Source: Siphonodentalium dalli
Taxonomy: Eukaryota > Mollusca > Scaphopoda > Gadilida > Siphonodentaliidae
Reading direction: 5' to 3'
Length of the DNA: 64,000 nucleotides
Assembly (NCBI GenBank): GCA_032622095.1
Contig: CP136069.1
Span: forward strand, 3,437,566-3,501,565
Made by a program: the position numbers and the translations under genes
Notes under the pieces: model-generated
Told to the model about the DNA's origin: nothing
Database searches by the model: none
Seen by the model: the letters and a program-made list of their open reading frames with translations, nothing else
In this document: positions 32,911-45,654 of the stretch, piece by piece
Layout of the letters: every line of letters begins with the position of its first letter
Numbering within the stretch: the stretch's first letter is position 1

Positions 32911-33096
32911 CAGTAAGGCCCTAAATAATTGACTCCTTAACCACAGCAGAATTATGGGTAATTTTTCAGGATTTGGTCGGAAATATGGCTTGCTGCCATT
33001 CATCGGAAAGCTCTCACTGAGAGCTTTCCGATGAATGGCAACAAGCCATATTTCCGACTAAATCCTGAAAAGTTACCCATAATTATGCTGTGGTTA
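32911..33096. mobile_element. Family M MITE lacking its right end
   Basis: CAGTAAGGCCCTAAATAATT to the inverse arm AATTATGCTGTGG, then replaced at 33096 by TTAACCCTTTCCCAACAGC, a family-P-like terminus. Confidence 0.75.
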
Positions 33097-33458
33097 ACCC
33101 TTTCCCAACAGCACCTGTAGTTACACCACGTCATATAGCCAACGTCACCAGGTATAAAGGTAATTACGTTAGCCAACAGGTATTTGATGTTATTGCACAC
33201 CCAATGGCTTATTTGTGCGAAATACAGCAAAATACAGAATAATTGAAACGTTCAATAAAAAAATGTGTATTGTTCTTGAACAATACAAACCTATTACGTC
33301 AACAACGACACTGGCGACGTCATCTTTAACAGAAAATGTCTTCGCTAAATTATGGGATATAGTCTACATTATGCACATGTTTGTTCAATTAAATACAACA
33401 ATATCGACCTAAATATTAGTATGTTACAAGCTGCAATCTTCAGAGTGTGCAATAAACA

Positions 33459-33606
33459 TAGAACAACACAGTTGTGTGAACATGTTAACGTTATTGCACT
33501 CGTTTGTCGTGCCGCGAGGTAAAACTCGAACCTCCGGTTCTCGTTTTACCATCGCGTCACAACAAACTCGTGCAATAATGTTAACCAGTTCACACACTTA
33601 TGTCGT
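33459..33606. repeat. 148-bp inverted repeat
   Basis: AGAACAACA, TGTGAAC, GTTAACGTTATTGCAC and CGTTTGT are mirrored by ACAAACTCGTGCAATAATGT, TAACCAGTTCACACA and GTCGTTCT. Centre near CCTCCGG. Confidence 0.7.
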
Positions 33607-33694
33607 TCTATCTATTTATAACATAATTGGGTATTTCCCCCCACACTGATCACAGCATGTATCATCAGATATACAACAACAAACATGCTCTCAT

Positions 33695-34095
33695 TTAACC
33701 CTTTACCCAACAGAAGGGCCCTGTGCCAATGCATTCTCTTATATATGCGAGTCGACCATAGGTCGCCTCGCATATATAAGAGAATGCATTGGCTTAACAC
33801 ATTAAAAATTATAAAATTGTTAAAGAATGTAAGAAAAAATGATAAAAAGTGCTAAAAAAAAGATTTTTTTTAGGCCAATGCATTCTCTTATATATGCGAG
33901 GCGACCTATGGTCGACTCGCATATATAAGAGAATGCATTGGCACAGGGCATAACTGTAACCATCACAATGTGGTCAATGAGCCGGTTCCAATGATATCCA
34001 TATTTGTATGGTTCTATTGAGACAGACCGAAGATATTTTAGGCTGTTGAAGCTTTATTTGGCCGTTTTTGGCCGGTTTGTTGGGTAAAGGGTTAA
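33695..34095 (+). mobile_element. piggyBac-type MITE, family P copy 4 (401 bp)
   Basis: TTAACCCTTTACCCAACAGA ... TGTTGGGTAAAGGGTTAA with both palindromes intact. Confidence 0.85.
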
Positions 34096-34099
34096 AGAA

Positions 34100-35010
34100 T
34101 AATGGAGACATAAATCAGTAGTCGAACTAAATATGTGCCAAAAACAACTGTTTATCTTCATTTTATCAGATATGTGAGAAAAAAATACTCAGTTTATGCC
34201 AATTTATGGTACCGGTAAGTCAATGTCCTTTTAAGTTTGTTTACCCACGTGCCGATACTCCTGTCGTGATTGAAAAAATAACTCATGATTTTTAAAACAA
34301 AAAGCATATTATAAATAAAATAATTCAACCAAAAGTCTTTTTATTAGATGTGAATGAACCATATAAACCAATAATTTACAAGAGTCGTAAAAATATTTTC
34401 GATAAAAGCGCAAAATATTAGCAATTACGTCACGTTGTTTGTCGATTTTCGTGCAAAAAAACACATGTCTCTTGTTGTCGATTTATTAAATGTCTTCATT
34501 GACAACCAATGAAATCAATTATTAGAACCATGCTATTGTGTGAACTGATTTCATTGGCTCAAGTTTAGGGGTGGAGTTTTCCATTGATGATAATTAGATC
34601 ACAGAAAACTAGCGCCTTCAAAACGGCAGTGGGCTAACTTAGCCGTTAGACGTCGGCTTTTTTGCTAGCAGGTGCCCTAAATACGCTGCTTGGAATATTG
34701 TTTTGTTGATATAAGTACCATGTTACTTTATACTCGGTAATTATATATGAATAAGCTTCCCAAGATGAATTTGAGATATTTGCATGTGAACTGTGAACGA
34801 GCCTTTAATTAGAAGCACTCACACTGGGCTGACTTGATGTCAAACTGGGAGATATTTACATTTTATATTGATTTCTATCGATCGATCAGTCGATGGTATT
34901 TTTGCGCGGCGTATTTGGAATCTTGAACAGATGGCTATATAAAATAATGCAAGATGTAAATAAGTGCCTCCATTGTCATTGTCATGAACTTTTGGTTGAT
35001 TAAAAAAATT
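34100..35010. other. Intron, no gene or recognised repeat
   Basis: No splice-bounded frame in phase was found on the minus strand, although an exon with phase 2-0 is expected somewhere between 37021 and 31250. Confidence 0.35.
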
Positions 35011-35013
35011 ATT

Positions 35014-36343
35014 ACCGTACTGACCCGCGTTTAGGCCCAGGGGGCCTTTGTTTTATTTGAGCTCAAAAATCCAAGTGGGCTTAAACTCGGATATGGCCCT
35101 TTGCAGACCAAAAATCCTAAGAAATCGGGACATTAAAACTTATGAAAACTGATCTAACGCCGATTATTTGGGAAATATACCCGGCTTCCAGATTAAGTCA
35201 AGGTAAGTATTTATAAGTTACTTTGAGAAAGTAATTTTTCAATTAAATGTGAATATTAAAATATTATAATAACACTTAGTCTTGTAGTTTTATTGCCCAA
35301 AATTCCCATGTTAAAATGACACTATTATGTAAGCGGCAGTGTGGGTTATGGGTAAATCCCTTATCTTATAGTCTATAAGACGTCTATAGTGTATATCAAT
35401 GTTCAGACTTAATCCGATTAGGAAAACAATAAACCCGGCGCTTTATTCGTGATCCATTGTCCACATAGAGGATGTTACAATAGCGACTAATTGCATGTTT
35501 AACAAAAGCCAGTGAGTGTAATTATTTAACAGTACTGACAAAAGGCTTGTATTTCTGCTAAAACGTATAAAAAAAAGCACCATTCTGAACTCCTCGACCT
35601 GTGACCTCTGGGTGTGACGGAATCTGACGAGGTTTGCCGAATGAAAAAAGCACGTTTGAATATTTATTGTTATTGCTCCTGAATTGTTTATACTGTAAAA
35701 CGTGAACAAAATGCAGTTTGATGTCGATAACCTTTATTTTGGTTTCGAGTGAATAACGTTTGGAATACATAATTTGTTGTTGAATGACAAGTTCCCCCTT
35801 CTGTTCCATTATTATACCCACTGTGTGTTTACATAACCAAGAAGCCAGTTCTTTGTGTTTGGTCACATGCAGGAACATACCTACGGTACGTTGTCACTGA
35901 ACACGAAAAATATGTTTTTACAGTACTGTATTTGAACAGGTGCGATTTGATTAAAGTATTGCACGCGCATAGCCGCACATGGTTTTTAAAGCTTGTTTGT
36001 TTGTTAACCTTTGGTTTCCCCCGGGAAGTATAATTGAATAAACAAATGAGAATTTAAGATTCACTTTATTTTATTTCATTTAATATTATCACTTACCTAC
36101 GAAGTATAACTTTCCATTTTTCGTGGCATTCTCGCCGTCACCGATCGTTTGGGAATATACTTCCCGTTATATTGGAATTATTTATTTGGGAAGTATCATT
36201 AGCAAATACTTACTTACCACTGCTGAAATTGACCAAAATTTGGGGTGGGCTTAAACACGAATATACCCCTGTGCATGGAATTTGGCCAAAAGATATGGGT
36301 GGGCTTAAACACGGGCAAGGGCTTTGAACCGGGTCAGTACGGT
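35014..36343. mobile_element. DNA element with ACCGTACTGACCCG inverted ends (1330 bp)
   Basis: The left end ACCGTACTGACCCGCGTTTA and right end CGGGTCAGTACGGT are inverted; subterminal GTGGGCTTAAAC words occur near both ends. Overlapping minus-strand frames near 35443-35878 look weakly protein-like but match nothing I know. Target duplication is unclear (TTA/TA). Superfamily not assigned. Confidence 0.65.
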
Positions 36344-36872
36344 ATAAACTTATTTGTTCACGACTGAAGTGACAATCATAATGGAACTCGAAAGGAAAAA
36401 CATCCCAGCGGCCAGTTCGGTAACCGTTACGATGAGATTTTGCTGCGCTGTGGCTGTTTTAACTATGACTGGGAAAACAAGTTTATATTACACTATTTGA
36501 AAATATAAACTCACAACCTAAGAAATAATACATAATCCAATATAAATATCAATTTCAAGTTAACATTGTGTGACATAGATTACCCTCGCGGTCACGCATC
36601 ACGCAATCAACAAGGAAGCGTCTCTGACAACAAATTCAGTCTTCATCGCGACCACGTGTTTCTATTTCGTTTGTTTACATTTTGTTGGCAAAAACAGCAT
36701 TCTAAGTCAACATTTTGCAAATCCACAGTAAACAATGGAAAAAAATGTTTAATATGAGGCCTTAATGATCTTAAACATCAACAGAACAAACACAATCAAT
36801 GTAAATCGTCAGTATTCCTCTTTATTCGCGTCTCAAATTCGTGTGTTGAAAATGCAAATATTAAAGCCGTCA

Positions 36873-36945
36873 AAAGACGATACGGACGCTACAACAAAAG
36901 ACATCAAAAGACGATACGGACGCTACAACAAAAGACGTCAAAAGC
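36873..36945. repeat. 34-bp tandem repeat (two copies)
   Basis: Two head-to-tail copies of a unit with AGACGATACGGACGCTACAA followed by CAAAAGAC. It is followed by GGTTAAGGGGTCGATTATTT, the tail of a family M MITE (36964-36993). Confidence 0.85.
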
Positions 36946-37020
36946 CGTTACGTTGGAATAAGGGTTAAGGGGTCGATTATTTAGGGCATTACTCTATGTT
37001 ATCACATTAAGTTTACTTAC

Positions 37021-37067
37021 ATTGATTTCACGAGTGTCAAATTAAAGCTGTCTTCATTCTCCTTGTT
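37021..37067 (-). CDS. Exon of SYCP2-like gene (short)
   Basis: The acceptor is TTTGTATTCAG and the donor CAAT|GTAAGT. It starts on a full codon, matching the end of the exon at 48948, and holds 15 codons plus two bases. The peptide is NKENEDSFNLTLVKS. The other two frames contain stops. Strong splice sites support it, but the phase-2 end does not meet the phase-0 exon at 31250. Confidence 0.55.
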
Positions 37068-37239
37068 CTGAATACAAAAATTTAAATGGAATGTTATTCT
37101 GTTCATGAAATCATGTAAATGGAATCTGTTATTCATTGAGCATAAAATCATGAAGACAACAATTTGTATTAATCTTCCTGATCGAGGGTACCACACGAGT
37201 TCCACAACACATGCCTAGAGTTTCCCCGATGTACTATTT

Positions 37240-37690
37240 TTATCACTCCCAAGCCTGCAAATAGTGTGTGTCATTTGCAGAATGAGGTCCCCAAAGGGTG
37301 AATTTAGTGACGCTATCCCACATAGCGGGCTAGCATCACTAAATTCACCCTCTGGGGACCTCATTCTGCTAAGACCCTCAACTGCTATGGCAGACCTAGG
37401 ATCAGATTGAAGTTCCCCAGTTGAAGTTGATGATGTTCACCCATTGGACACCTCAATTATGAATGTTATCTGCTGCAAATTAGGGGATATAGAAACTTCC
37501 CAGAAGGGATAACTAAAAACAATGTTAATTTGATACTGTAGATACTTCCCAGAAGATTAGGCCTAAGCAGAAAGAGGTCTCCAGAGGGTGAATTTGGTGA
37601 TGCTAGCCCACTATGCGGGATAGCGTCACTAAATTCACCCTCTGGGGACCTCATTCTGCAAATGACACACGCTAAACTCAGGCAATTTCC
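37240..37690. repeat. 450-bp unit with two family G palindromes
   Basis: Contains GCAGAATGAGGTCCCCAAAG at 37278 and a second palindrome at 37568, joined by TATGGCAGACCTAGGATCAG and TAGGGGATATAGAAACTTCC. The same unit, in the same order, is at 44820-45235. Confidence 0.8.
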
Positions 37691-37911
37691 CCATATATCA
37701 GGGATTCCATGGAGCAGCACAAATTTCCCATCATCCAAATTTCGCCTCCAACATATTCCCCTACGCGATCCACAGATCCTATACCCATGTGTCTAGCTGC
37801 CACTAATAAAAACCAACACGGGGTTATAAACAAAGATAATTTTATTTGCCCGCTAATGCTGATCACTAGTGAACCATTTTGCGGGAAAAGAATGCTTTTC
37901 AGTTAAACATA

Positions 37912-38130
37912 CAGTAATGCCCTAAATAATCAACTCCTTAACCACAGCAGAATTATGGGTAACTTTTCAGGATTTAGTCGGAAATATGGCTTGTTGCCAT
38001 TCATTGGAAAGCTCTCACTGAGCTCACAAGAGCTATGTTGATAATGAGATAATGAGTCACCATTATCAGCAAACTGAGAGCTTTCCGATGAATAGCAACA
38101 AGCCATATTTCCGACTTAATCCTGAAAAAT
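37912..38130. mobile_element. Family M MITE, left part (split by a 6.2-kb insertion)
   Basis: CAGTAATGCCCTAAATAATC after TA, both arms partly present with a ~60-bp insert at the hairpin tip (38015-38075), ending CCTGAAAAAT at 38130. The matching remainder is at 44352-44406. Confidence 0.85.
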
Positions 38131-38475
38131 GAAAATTTGATTATCAAATTGTAGTTTTATGAGTAACAAAGACTTATTCAAACCAGATACCATTAGGATT
38201 CCAATCCAGCGTGTCCCTTTAATCGCAATATATATATATTGAAGCATTTTTCGTTATGCGCATGCGCAACGAAACTTCTAGATTCTAACTCTCGTGAGAT
38301 TCCACGAGACATACCATCTTCAATTGGCGTCAAAACGTCAAATGATGGTGAAAACACAGAGTTATATTAAGTTCATAACAAAGTATAACAATCGGCGGGG
38401 AGGAAGGGTGGGCTGGTATCTGGTTTGAATAAGTCTTTGTTACTCATAAAACTACAATTTGATAATCAAATTTTC
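38131..38475. mobile_element. 345-bp element with 61-bp perfect inverted ends
   Basis: The left end GAAAATTTGATTATCAAATT and right end AATTTGATAATCAAATTTTC are inverted and perfect for about 61 bp, up to AAACCAGATACC. Bases 38171-38335 also match, inverted, the right end of the large element (44180-44342), so both belong to one family. Confidence 0.8.
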
Positions 38476-41400
38476 ATTTTTATTTCGTAACGACTTATTC
38501 AAACCAGATACCATTAGGATTCTACCAGATTTCGTAGCAATAAACACTCTACTTATCTGGAGGTGGGCTTAATCAAACATGCATCAAATACACTCACTAT
38601 TAGTGATTTTTCCCACTAATAGCACCAGTGACTACCACTGATTCTTGATGTATGTTCACTATAATTCCCATAGAGACCCTTACGTATGTATAATATGAAG
38701 AACGCATCTACAATATCTCTTAGGATAACCATTTGTGTTAACCCGCCGAAAGAGAGTACATGATGTATTAAACGTTAATATTGGTTAGGAGACAAAACAC
38801 CAAACGTCTCCTAACAATGCAAGGTACATATATCAGAATGATACCTTACATAAGAATATATAAACCGATAGACTAGACATGGATTAGACATGTACCGGTA
38901 GGTGTACACAGTCTACATGTATATAACTATACGCAAGATATAAACAGGTACCGGTATATGATCAGCTGTAACATTGCGCAGTCAACATGCAGATGAATGT
39001 GACCAGAATAATCAAATAAAATCATCCGAAAGCAGGCCTCAGCCTAGGGGTCCAGAACAGGGAGACTTGAAGTCTCCCTCCAGGAAATTTAGGGAGACTT
39101 CAGGAAATTTAGGGAGACTTCATGGAGACGTGGGGAGACTACCAAAAATTGACAATTTTCAAATATCGCTTTAATTTATAACATCTGACAATAAAATTTT
39201 TAAAAAGATAAAATAAGAAATAAAACTAAAAAAATTTGACTTTATCTGAAATTAGCTTAATTGTTATTATACATTTAAAATTTTTGGAAATGTTTTGTGT
39301 AGCTATCATTTAAGCAAGACAATTATCAAATTACAGTAGAGTTAATTTTTTAACTAAATGAAAGTAGTATTATTTCCTGGACTGCAGCTTGGAAGATACG
39401 TTTGTACAGTCTGAATCATGATGCATGTAACTTTGTAAGTTTAATTTGGTCACGGCTGTAATGTGGGTGTCCGCTAAAATAAACAATAAGGACTAGCTAA
39501 CAAAGGAGTTGCAAAAGCTTTTATTAATTAATGGCCTCCCTTAATTAATGCCAACATCACTGGTATAATCCGATTAAAGCAATAAACTTGACATTATTTT
39601 ATTTACGGAAGCGTGTATCTTCAAAAAGTCTGACGCGGTCTCTTCAAAAAGTCCGACGCGTTACCGAAACGAACTTCCGAAGCGCCTGTACATACTCTGA
39701 TATTAAATGTCGTAATTGTTTTATATCTGAAAAGCGGGACGGCGGTCTATTAAGTTAATTAAAACATTTATTTGTGACACTCACGATGGTCAGTAACAAC
39801 ACAGATGCGAACATCTCATCGTGTTTTCAGCGTGTCAAAACATTCGTGATTAACATTCATTACCGCAAAGGGATCGAACAAAGGCGACTGAATAACAACA
39901 CAAAACAATAGGTCATATTTTATTTTTTATTTTAAGCAGTTGGGTCTTTGTCTCTGCATCGTCTGTTTCTTTTTGGGATGGCCGGCACAATTCATCTATA
40001 TACGGACCTGTCCGGAAAAAAAACTAGAAACAAAATTAAGAAACAAAAAAAATAAAAATCCCCCAAAAATTGAAGGCGACTTCGATTTCGCCTTAGAGCG
40101 ATGACACGGCGAAGTCAGCAACAGTAAGGTGACAATCTCGCCCGAGTCGCCTTGTGAGCTGAGGCCTGTCCGAAAGTCAATACTGGTAAGCCTGGAAGGA
40201 CCCAGTGAATTTCGTGTGGCTATAATTAAACTGGACAAGTAGAATCACTTGACAAGCATCGAGAACCTGTTGAAGAGTATGACCTAAATAAGGTACACTA
40301 GATGGAGAATATCATTTTATCACAGATACCGGATGGCGTGGTTAGTCTCTTCAAAATAGAGCTGGAGACAGACAACAAACCATATGTGAAAGGCTGGACT
40401 AGGGACAGCCCTGAAAAGTTGTAACTGCATGAACATGATTAAAAACTGATGCCAACTTAGCGTGATCGAGACAAATGACACTTAGTTGTCTCCCGACAAG
40501 AACGAACAGGTCGACGTTGAGCAAGATGTGTTCAGAATATAGACTTCGGAATAAAGAACGCTTCAGTTCAGAGAAATTATGTTGATGAAGTTGATACCTC
40601 GATTCAGGATTGCCCTGAAGTTTGCCTGTAAATCACGGTAGCGGCGAAACGAGGCGATGACTATGAAGCCACAAGTTTTCTATGGCAATAAGGTCAATGA
40701 TGCAGCCCCCAACGGCACAACTGACGTTGATATGGGTAATTGAATTTTCGTAAACGATAAATAACAGCTATGCTGGTAACAATGATTGTAGGAGGACGCC
40801 TACGGAAACCCCATTTTAACAAGTGGATTAAGACTGTGTGTACCGGGAGACCTAAGGTATATGTTACATGTATGTCACTCAAATTAAGGCAAAACTCGAT
40901 GACGTCATGAACCAAGAACTCACAAATGTGAGTATTTCAAACCTGCCAAAATTGAAATGAGGTAGGGAATCAGAACAGCCTACCCACGACGCTCCAAAGT
41001 TAAGTCCTGAATCAATATGTTGATAAATACACCAACGATTGAATTGTGTAGATTAAGTTGTAATTTCTGTGAGAGCCATGTTACCATGATCAGGTTGTGA
41101 TATGCATTTGAAAGAATTTATTTGAAAGTTGTTGGCTGAGATGGTCGCAACACCCAGTTCTGATTCTGAGATAAGAGACCTGGTAAAATTCAGTACTGAG
41201 ATGATAGGTCGGTGTAATCATAAGTTGAAAAAGTTGGGTATGTCAATACTGACGATGTCAACTGGAGCAAGCACTATTATTGTGCAATTTTTTTATGGAA
41301 TATAAGTGAGGACCTGTGGTCTCAACTGTATTGGTGAATATGCATATGTCATCAGATTGTCCTATCGATAGATTGACGATAACAACCACTCAAGTTTGAG

Positions 41401-44351
41401 GTTGTGATTTCCACGAACAATTATGTGCTCATTTCTCGTTCATCAATGATAGGCAGAACGATCCCGGGAATCTTTCAAATTTGAAAGATCGCCGAGACTA
41501 CCTGATCGAATTCCCATCAGTGGGACGATATTAAATGATATCAGATGAGTAAAGTAATCTTCTACCTGGTATATAGTGAAGACGTTCCCTGCTACATGAG
41601 CTGATGTTAGAAGACAGTTGTGTCTTAATTTCAGATCCTAAAGTTGTACGGTATAGGCAGACGACACAACCATACACATTATGTCCCACCCGGCTGGTGG
41701 ATATTCTGGGTGACTGATGGGCTGCTAGGTGTCTAGTGAAGTAGACAAATAAAACGTTGAGATAATAAAAGCAGGAACCTGCAGTCATTTCTAGACAGTG
41801 ATATGTTGACATTTCTCCACTGGTCACCAGTGGTTTTGACTAATTTGTTGACCCATATAACAACCCCATCGCCAAGTCCGAGATGGAGCGGTTAGTGATA
41901 AGATTCTTGTTACCTGGACCAAAAGAGCGGTACCCGATAAATGTTAAAATTGTTAAATATAAAGTCGGAGAGAGGCCTGGACAAAAATTGTGACATGCAG
42001 GCCATAAAACCCAGAAGGTTTATGCAAATCAAATATACTTCAGAAAGTGAAACAATTGCTTTCACGAAAATCAAACTAAGATTCAAGATTCTGGTTCTCA
42101 CCATAATTCGAGCCCCGATCTGATACAGAGGGATGCTTGTGGTAAGGAGATAATATAGGAGAAGATGTAACTGAATCGGTCGCATTCGGAAACATAATTG
42201 TGGTACAACATCAGTGTCAAGAGATAACCCCGAGAAAACGAATGTATTCCCGGATTGTAACCCTCCGTTGAGACATTCAGTGTGTTCGTTCTTTCCCGGA
42301 ACCAATAGATATAAGCTACAGGTATGGTTGTTCCGGGTTATTATGGTATCGGAAGAATCAGGTCATCCGTAGTCGGAAATTATTTCCCAATAGGTACACA
42401 TGAACAAGTAACTTATCGGAAAGATGATACTGACGCGTTCGAGTAATTAGTGAATGATAAATTTAGGCAGATCCAATCTTCCAGAAAGGCTACCAGGCTG
42501 ATACCGAGAGATCGAAAGAGTTAATGCGACCGAGACTATGTGGCAAATACTCAGGAACTCGGGTCTACCCCAAAATAACGTACTAGAAATTGCCACGAAC
42601 AGGTTCGAAATCGGAAACTGATATACCGGTACATGGACAGGTATGGACGGTGTGTTTTGAACATACCGGTACGTGAAAAAAAAAAAGGTAACACTGTAAT
42701 TAAAGTGTTAGGACAAGTAAAGCAAATTATCGATACCGGATCATTGCAGCACCTCTGATCAGGTGTCCAGTTCGAAATGGTGAATAGTGAACTATATATT
42801 TATGGTTCATTACACTAGACGTACAACGTATTTGTCCAGTTTGTTTGACTGAGAACCGTGGACGGTAAAACCCAGTTGAGAGAGACGTAACTGGTTCTAT
42901 TTGAATTTTCCATGCCATCAATTGTCGATGTTCATTTCGAGTTGGTCGGGTTCAAGAAATCGAGGAAGTCCAATCAGTAACCCCAGGTCAGAGTGTTCAG
43001 TACCTTGAGTTAACCTTTTCCTATCCGCGTGTTGATAAGAAATGAATCAAGACGTGTATTGAAATATTACTGGTGCCTAGAATACGATTATGATGTTACA
43101 AAGTACGGTAACCTTCATAAAAATACTCCCAGATATTGGAAAGTTAGAAGCATTGATGTTTAACGACGTCATCAAGTTCAGTGTCTGATAGAGCTCGGCA
43201 TATTGACACACCTTGTGTCAGAGAGGCCCAGCCTTATTTGACATATAAATGACCTTGACCTGATGACCACAGTCATCCTCTGGTGATCTCGAGAAGTCAT
43301 ACATTCCAAAAGTTAACTACGTACCTGTTGGTGGTAGAAGTGATCAGTATCTCTTCATGTGGGTTCTGTTGGATGTCGAAAGTCATCGGCTCAACCGAAC
43401 AATATCTATAAAGTGATAGAAGTACCCCATTCTCTTCAAACGATTGAGAGTAGGCACTGTCCGAAATTCTTCTGTGTCATGACCCATGCGCGGGAAATTA
43501 AATGCAACAGAATTGTCATTGTACAAAGGCACAGAAATAGTAGTTTTGTCAGGTCTACATGAATGCCTCAAATCTTTGTATGCACGTAAAGATTGGAAAT
43601 AAGTTCGTGCTGTCCTGTATCATGACAGATTGGTACATCTGGACAATATGTCAGTGTCTGCATTATCCTCCGACAGTTGCACCATACAACTAGCAAATCA
43701 TCTGTCGATAAATATGGTGATGATTTATACACTGGGACTTGCAAAAATGCAAAGGACATTGTATTAGAGTCAGAAATTACAGAATCGTCATTTCATCAGA
43801 CATCATTCTGCTTAGAGTCGTACTCATATACCGGGTCTTCCCCGATTGAGTCAGGACTCGTGTTCATTTCATCTCCAAGGTGAGATTTCATGTTTCAATC
43901 GGAAGATTGCTGTGACAATTAACTGTTGTGAAACGGTCGTTAAATCTTTTAAAAACACGTTTCAACTTCAAGTTTCATCTCTGATTTTGAAGCCGGAAGT
44001 GAAGGGAGAATTTCATCGGTCAAATCTGAAGTTTGCTGTGATGACGAACTGTCGCGAACGTTTGTTTATTATTGTCACGTTTCAAGCAGTTCGGATTAGG
44101 TCCATTCCTTAAAAGTGTGTTAAAAATACTAATTCCGTTTCAAAATAACGGAGCAAGTCAAATTGCGATGTTTAATGGCGGACGCCGAAATTGAAGATGG
44201 TATGTCTTGTGGAATCTCACGAGAGTTAGAATCTAGAAGTTTCGTTGCGCATAACGAAAAATGCTTCTATATATATATATATATTGCGATTAAAGGGACA
44301 CGCTGGATTGGAATCCTAATGGTATCTGGTTTGAATAAGTCGTTACGAAAT
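38476..44351. mobile_element. Large (~5.9 kb) element with ~45-bp inverted ends, no recognisable gene
   Basis: The left end ATTTCGTAACGACTTATTCA (after ATTTTT) returns inverted as TGAATAAGTCGTTACGAAAT at the right, extending inward through AACCAGATACCATTAGGATT. The interior has only short frames, the longest 131 codons at 41910-42305, none resembling a transposase or other known family. A short repeat GGAAATTTAGGGAGACTTCA is at 39086-39120. AAAAT at 38126-38130 and 44352-44356 may be the target duplication of the whole 38131-44351 block. Confidence 0.65.
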
Positions 44352-44406
44352 AAAATTACCCATAATTCTGCTGTTGTTAAGGAGTCGATTATTTAGGGCA
44401 TTACTG
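44352..44406. mobile_element. Family M MITE, right part
   Basis: AAAATTACCCATAATTCTGC to GGGCATTACTG with TA at 44407. It completes the MITE that breaks off at 38130. Confidence 0.85.
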
Positions 44407-44689
44407 TACATCGACACTTATTGCCTTATTCTGAAAGAAACTGAAACAGACATCGCTAAATGCCAAGTGGTTGCAATGTTACGTCGTGATTTACGTTCTC
44501 AAATACCACAATGTTCTCATTTATGATTATATAGACTAGGTCCAGATATTAACTACTGAAGGATGATCAGAATTATTTCATGGAATTGGCAATGGTGGTA
44601 ATGTTGTCATGAAAAGTAAAGTCGAACATAGCAATAAATTGTGAACTTTAACAATTTCCTCTGCTGTTGTTGCTGATGTGGTCATTTGC

Positions 44690-45235
44690 AGAATGAGGTC
44701 CCCAGAGGGTGAATTTCGTGACGCTATCCCGCTTGGCCGTCTGGAAAATTGTCCCAATATTATCGGAAACAGAAGTTTTTTAATTTGGCCTCACTCTAAT
44801 ATCTGTTGCTTGCCTCCAGTCAAGCCTGCAAATAGCGTGTCTGTCATTTGTAGAATGAGGTCCCCAGAGGGTGAATTTAGTGATGCTATCCCACATAGCG
44901 GGCTAGCATCACCAAATTCACCCTCTGGGGGACCTCAATCTGCTAAGGCCCTCTACTGCTATGGCAGACCTAGGATCAGATTGAAGTTCCCCAGTTGAAG
45001 TTGGTGATGTTCACCTCAATTATAAATTTTGCAAATTAGGGGATATAGAAACTTCCTAGAAGGGAAATGTAACTAATAACAATGTTAATTTGATACTATA
45101 GATACTTCCCAGAAGATGAGGCCTAAGCAGAATGAGGTCCCCAGAGGGTAAATTTAGTGATGCTAGCCCGCTATGCGGGATAGTGTCACTAAATTCACCC
45201 TCTGGGGACCTCATTCTGCAAATGACAGACACTTA
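44690..45235. repeat. Family G palindromes, second copy of the 450-bp unit
   Basis: A partial G unit at 44690-44735, then the full 450-bp unit (44820-45235) with palindromes at 44854 and 45129. Confidence 0.8.
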
Positions 45236-45274
45236 GTTTAACTGCGAATTTAAATTGACTTTTGTCGCAAAGTG

Positions 45275-45650
45275 GAAGTGGTAGCCCAGTGTCGTACTTG
45301 TAATGGTGTTAATGCACCTGCGTGAGTTCACGTCTCGCCGATGGACTATCGTCTCCACAACAGTGGTTTGGCCAGCTTAAGCGGTGTGTGTGCTATATAT
45401 AGCCACACGCCGTTTCAAATCTCGTGCCAGGTTGTGACCCTTGGGCAAGGTCACTTGTACTGTGCTCGCTTCGTCATACCTAGACGAGAAATAGGGACCT
45501 GGTTGTTGGGTAAGTGTAAGCCAAGAGCAATCTTGTGAAGCGCCATTATGGCAGCATGCAGAAGACTTGGCATTACTCAACAGCTGGGGTAATAATGAGA
45601 AGCGCTTACGCGAGGATACGTAATATATAAGCTCCATTATTATATAGAGA
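45275..45650 (+). mobile_element. tRNA-type SINE-like element
   Basis: GTGGTAGCCCAGTG resembles a Pol III A box and GTGAGTTCACGTCTC a diverged B box, about 55 bp apart. CCTTGGGCAAGGTCACTT downstream is a motif common in animal tRNA-derived SINEs, followed by CCTGGTTGTTGGGTAAGTGT and GAAGCGC. Family not named. Confidence 0.5.
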
Positions 45651-45654
45651 GTAA

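Noticed and set aside
41910-42305. 131-codon minus-strand frame in the 6.2-kb insertion
   Set aside because: No recognisable motif, no neighbouring frames of the same style; length is within chance for this region.
45275-45340. Functional tRNA gene
   Set aside because: A- and B-box-like words are present but no cloverleaf could be drawn; a SINE head is more likely.
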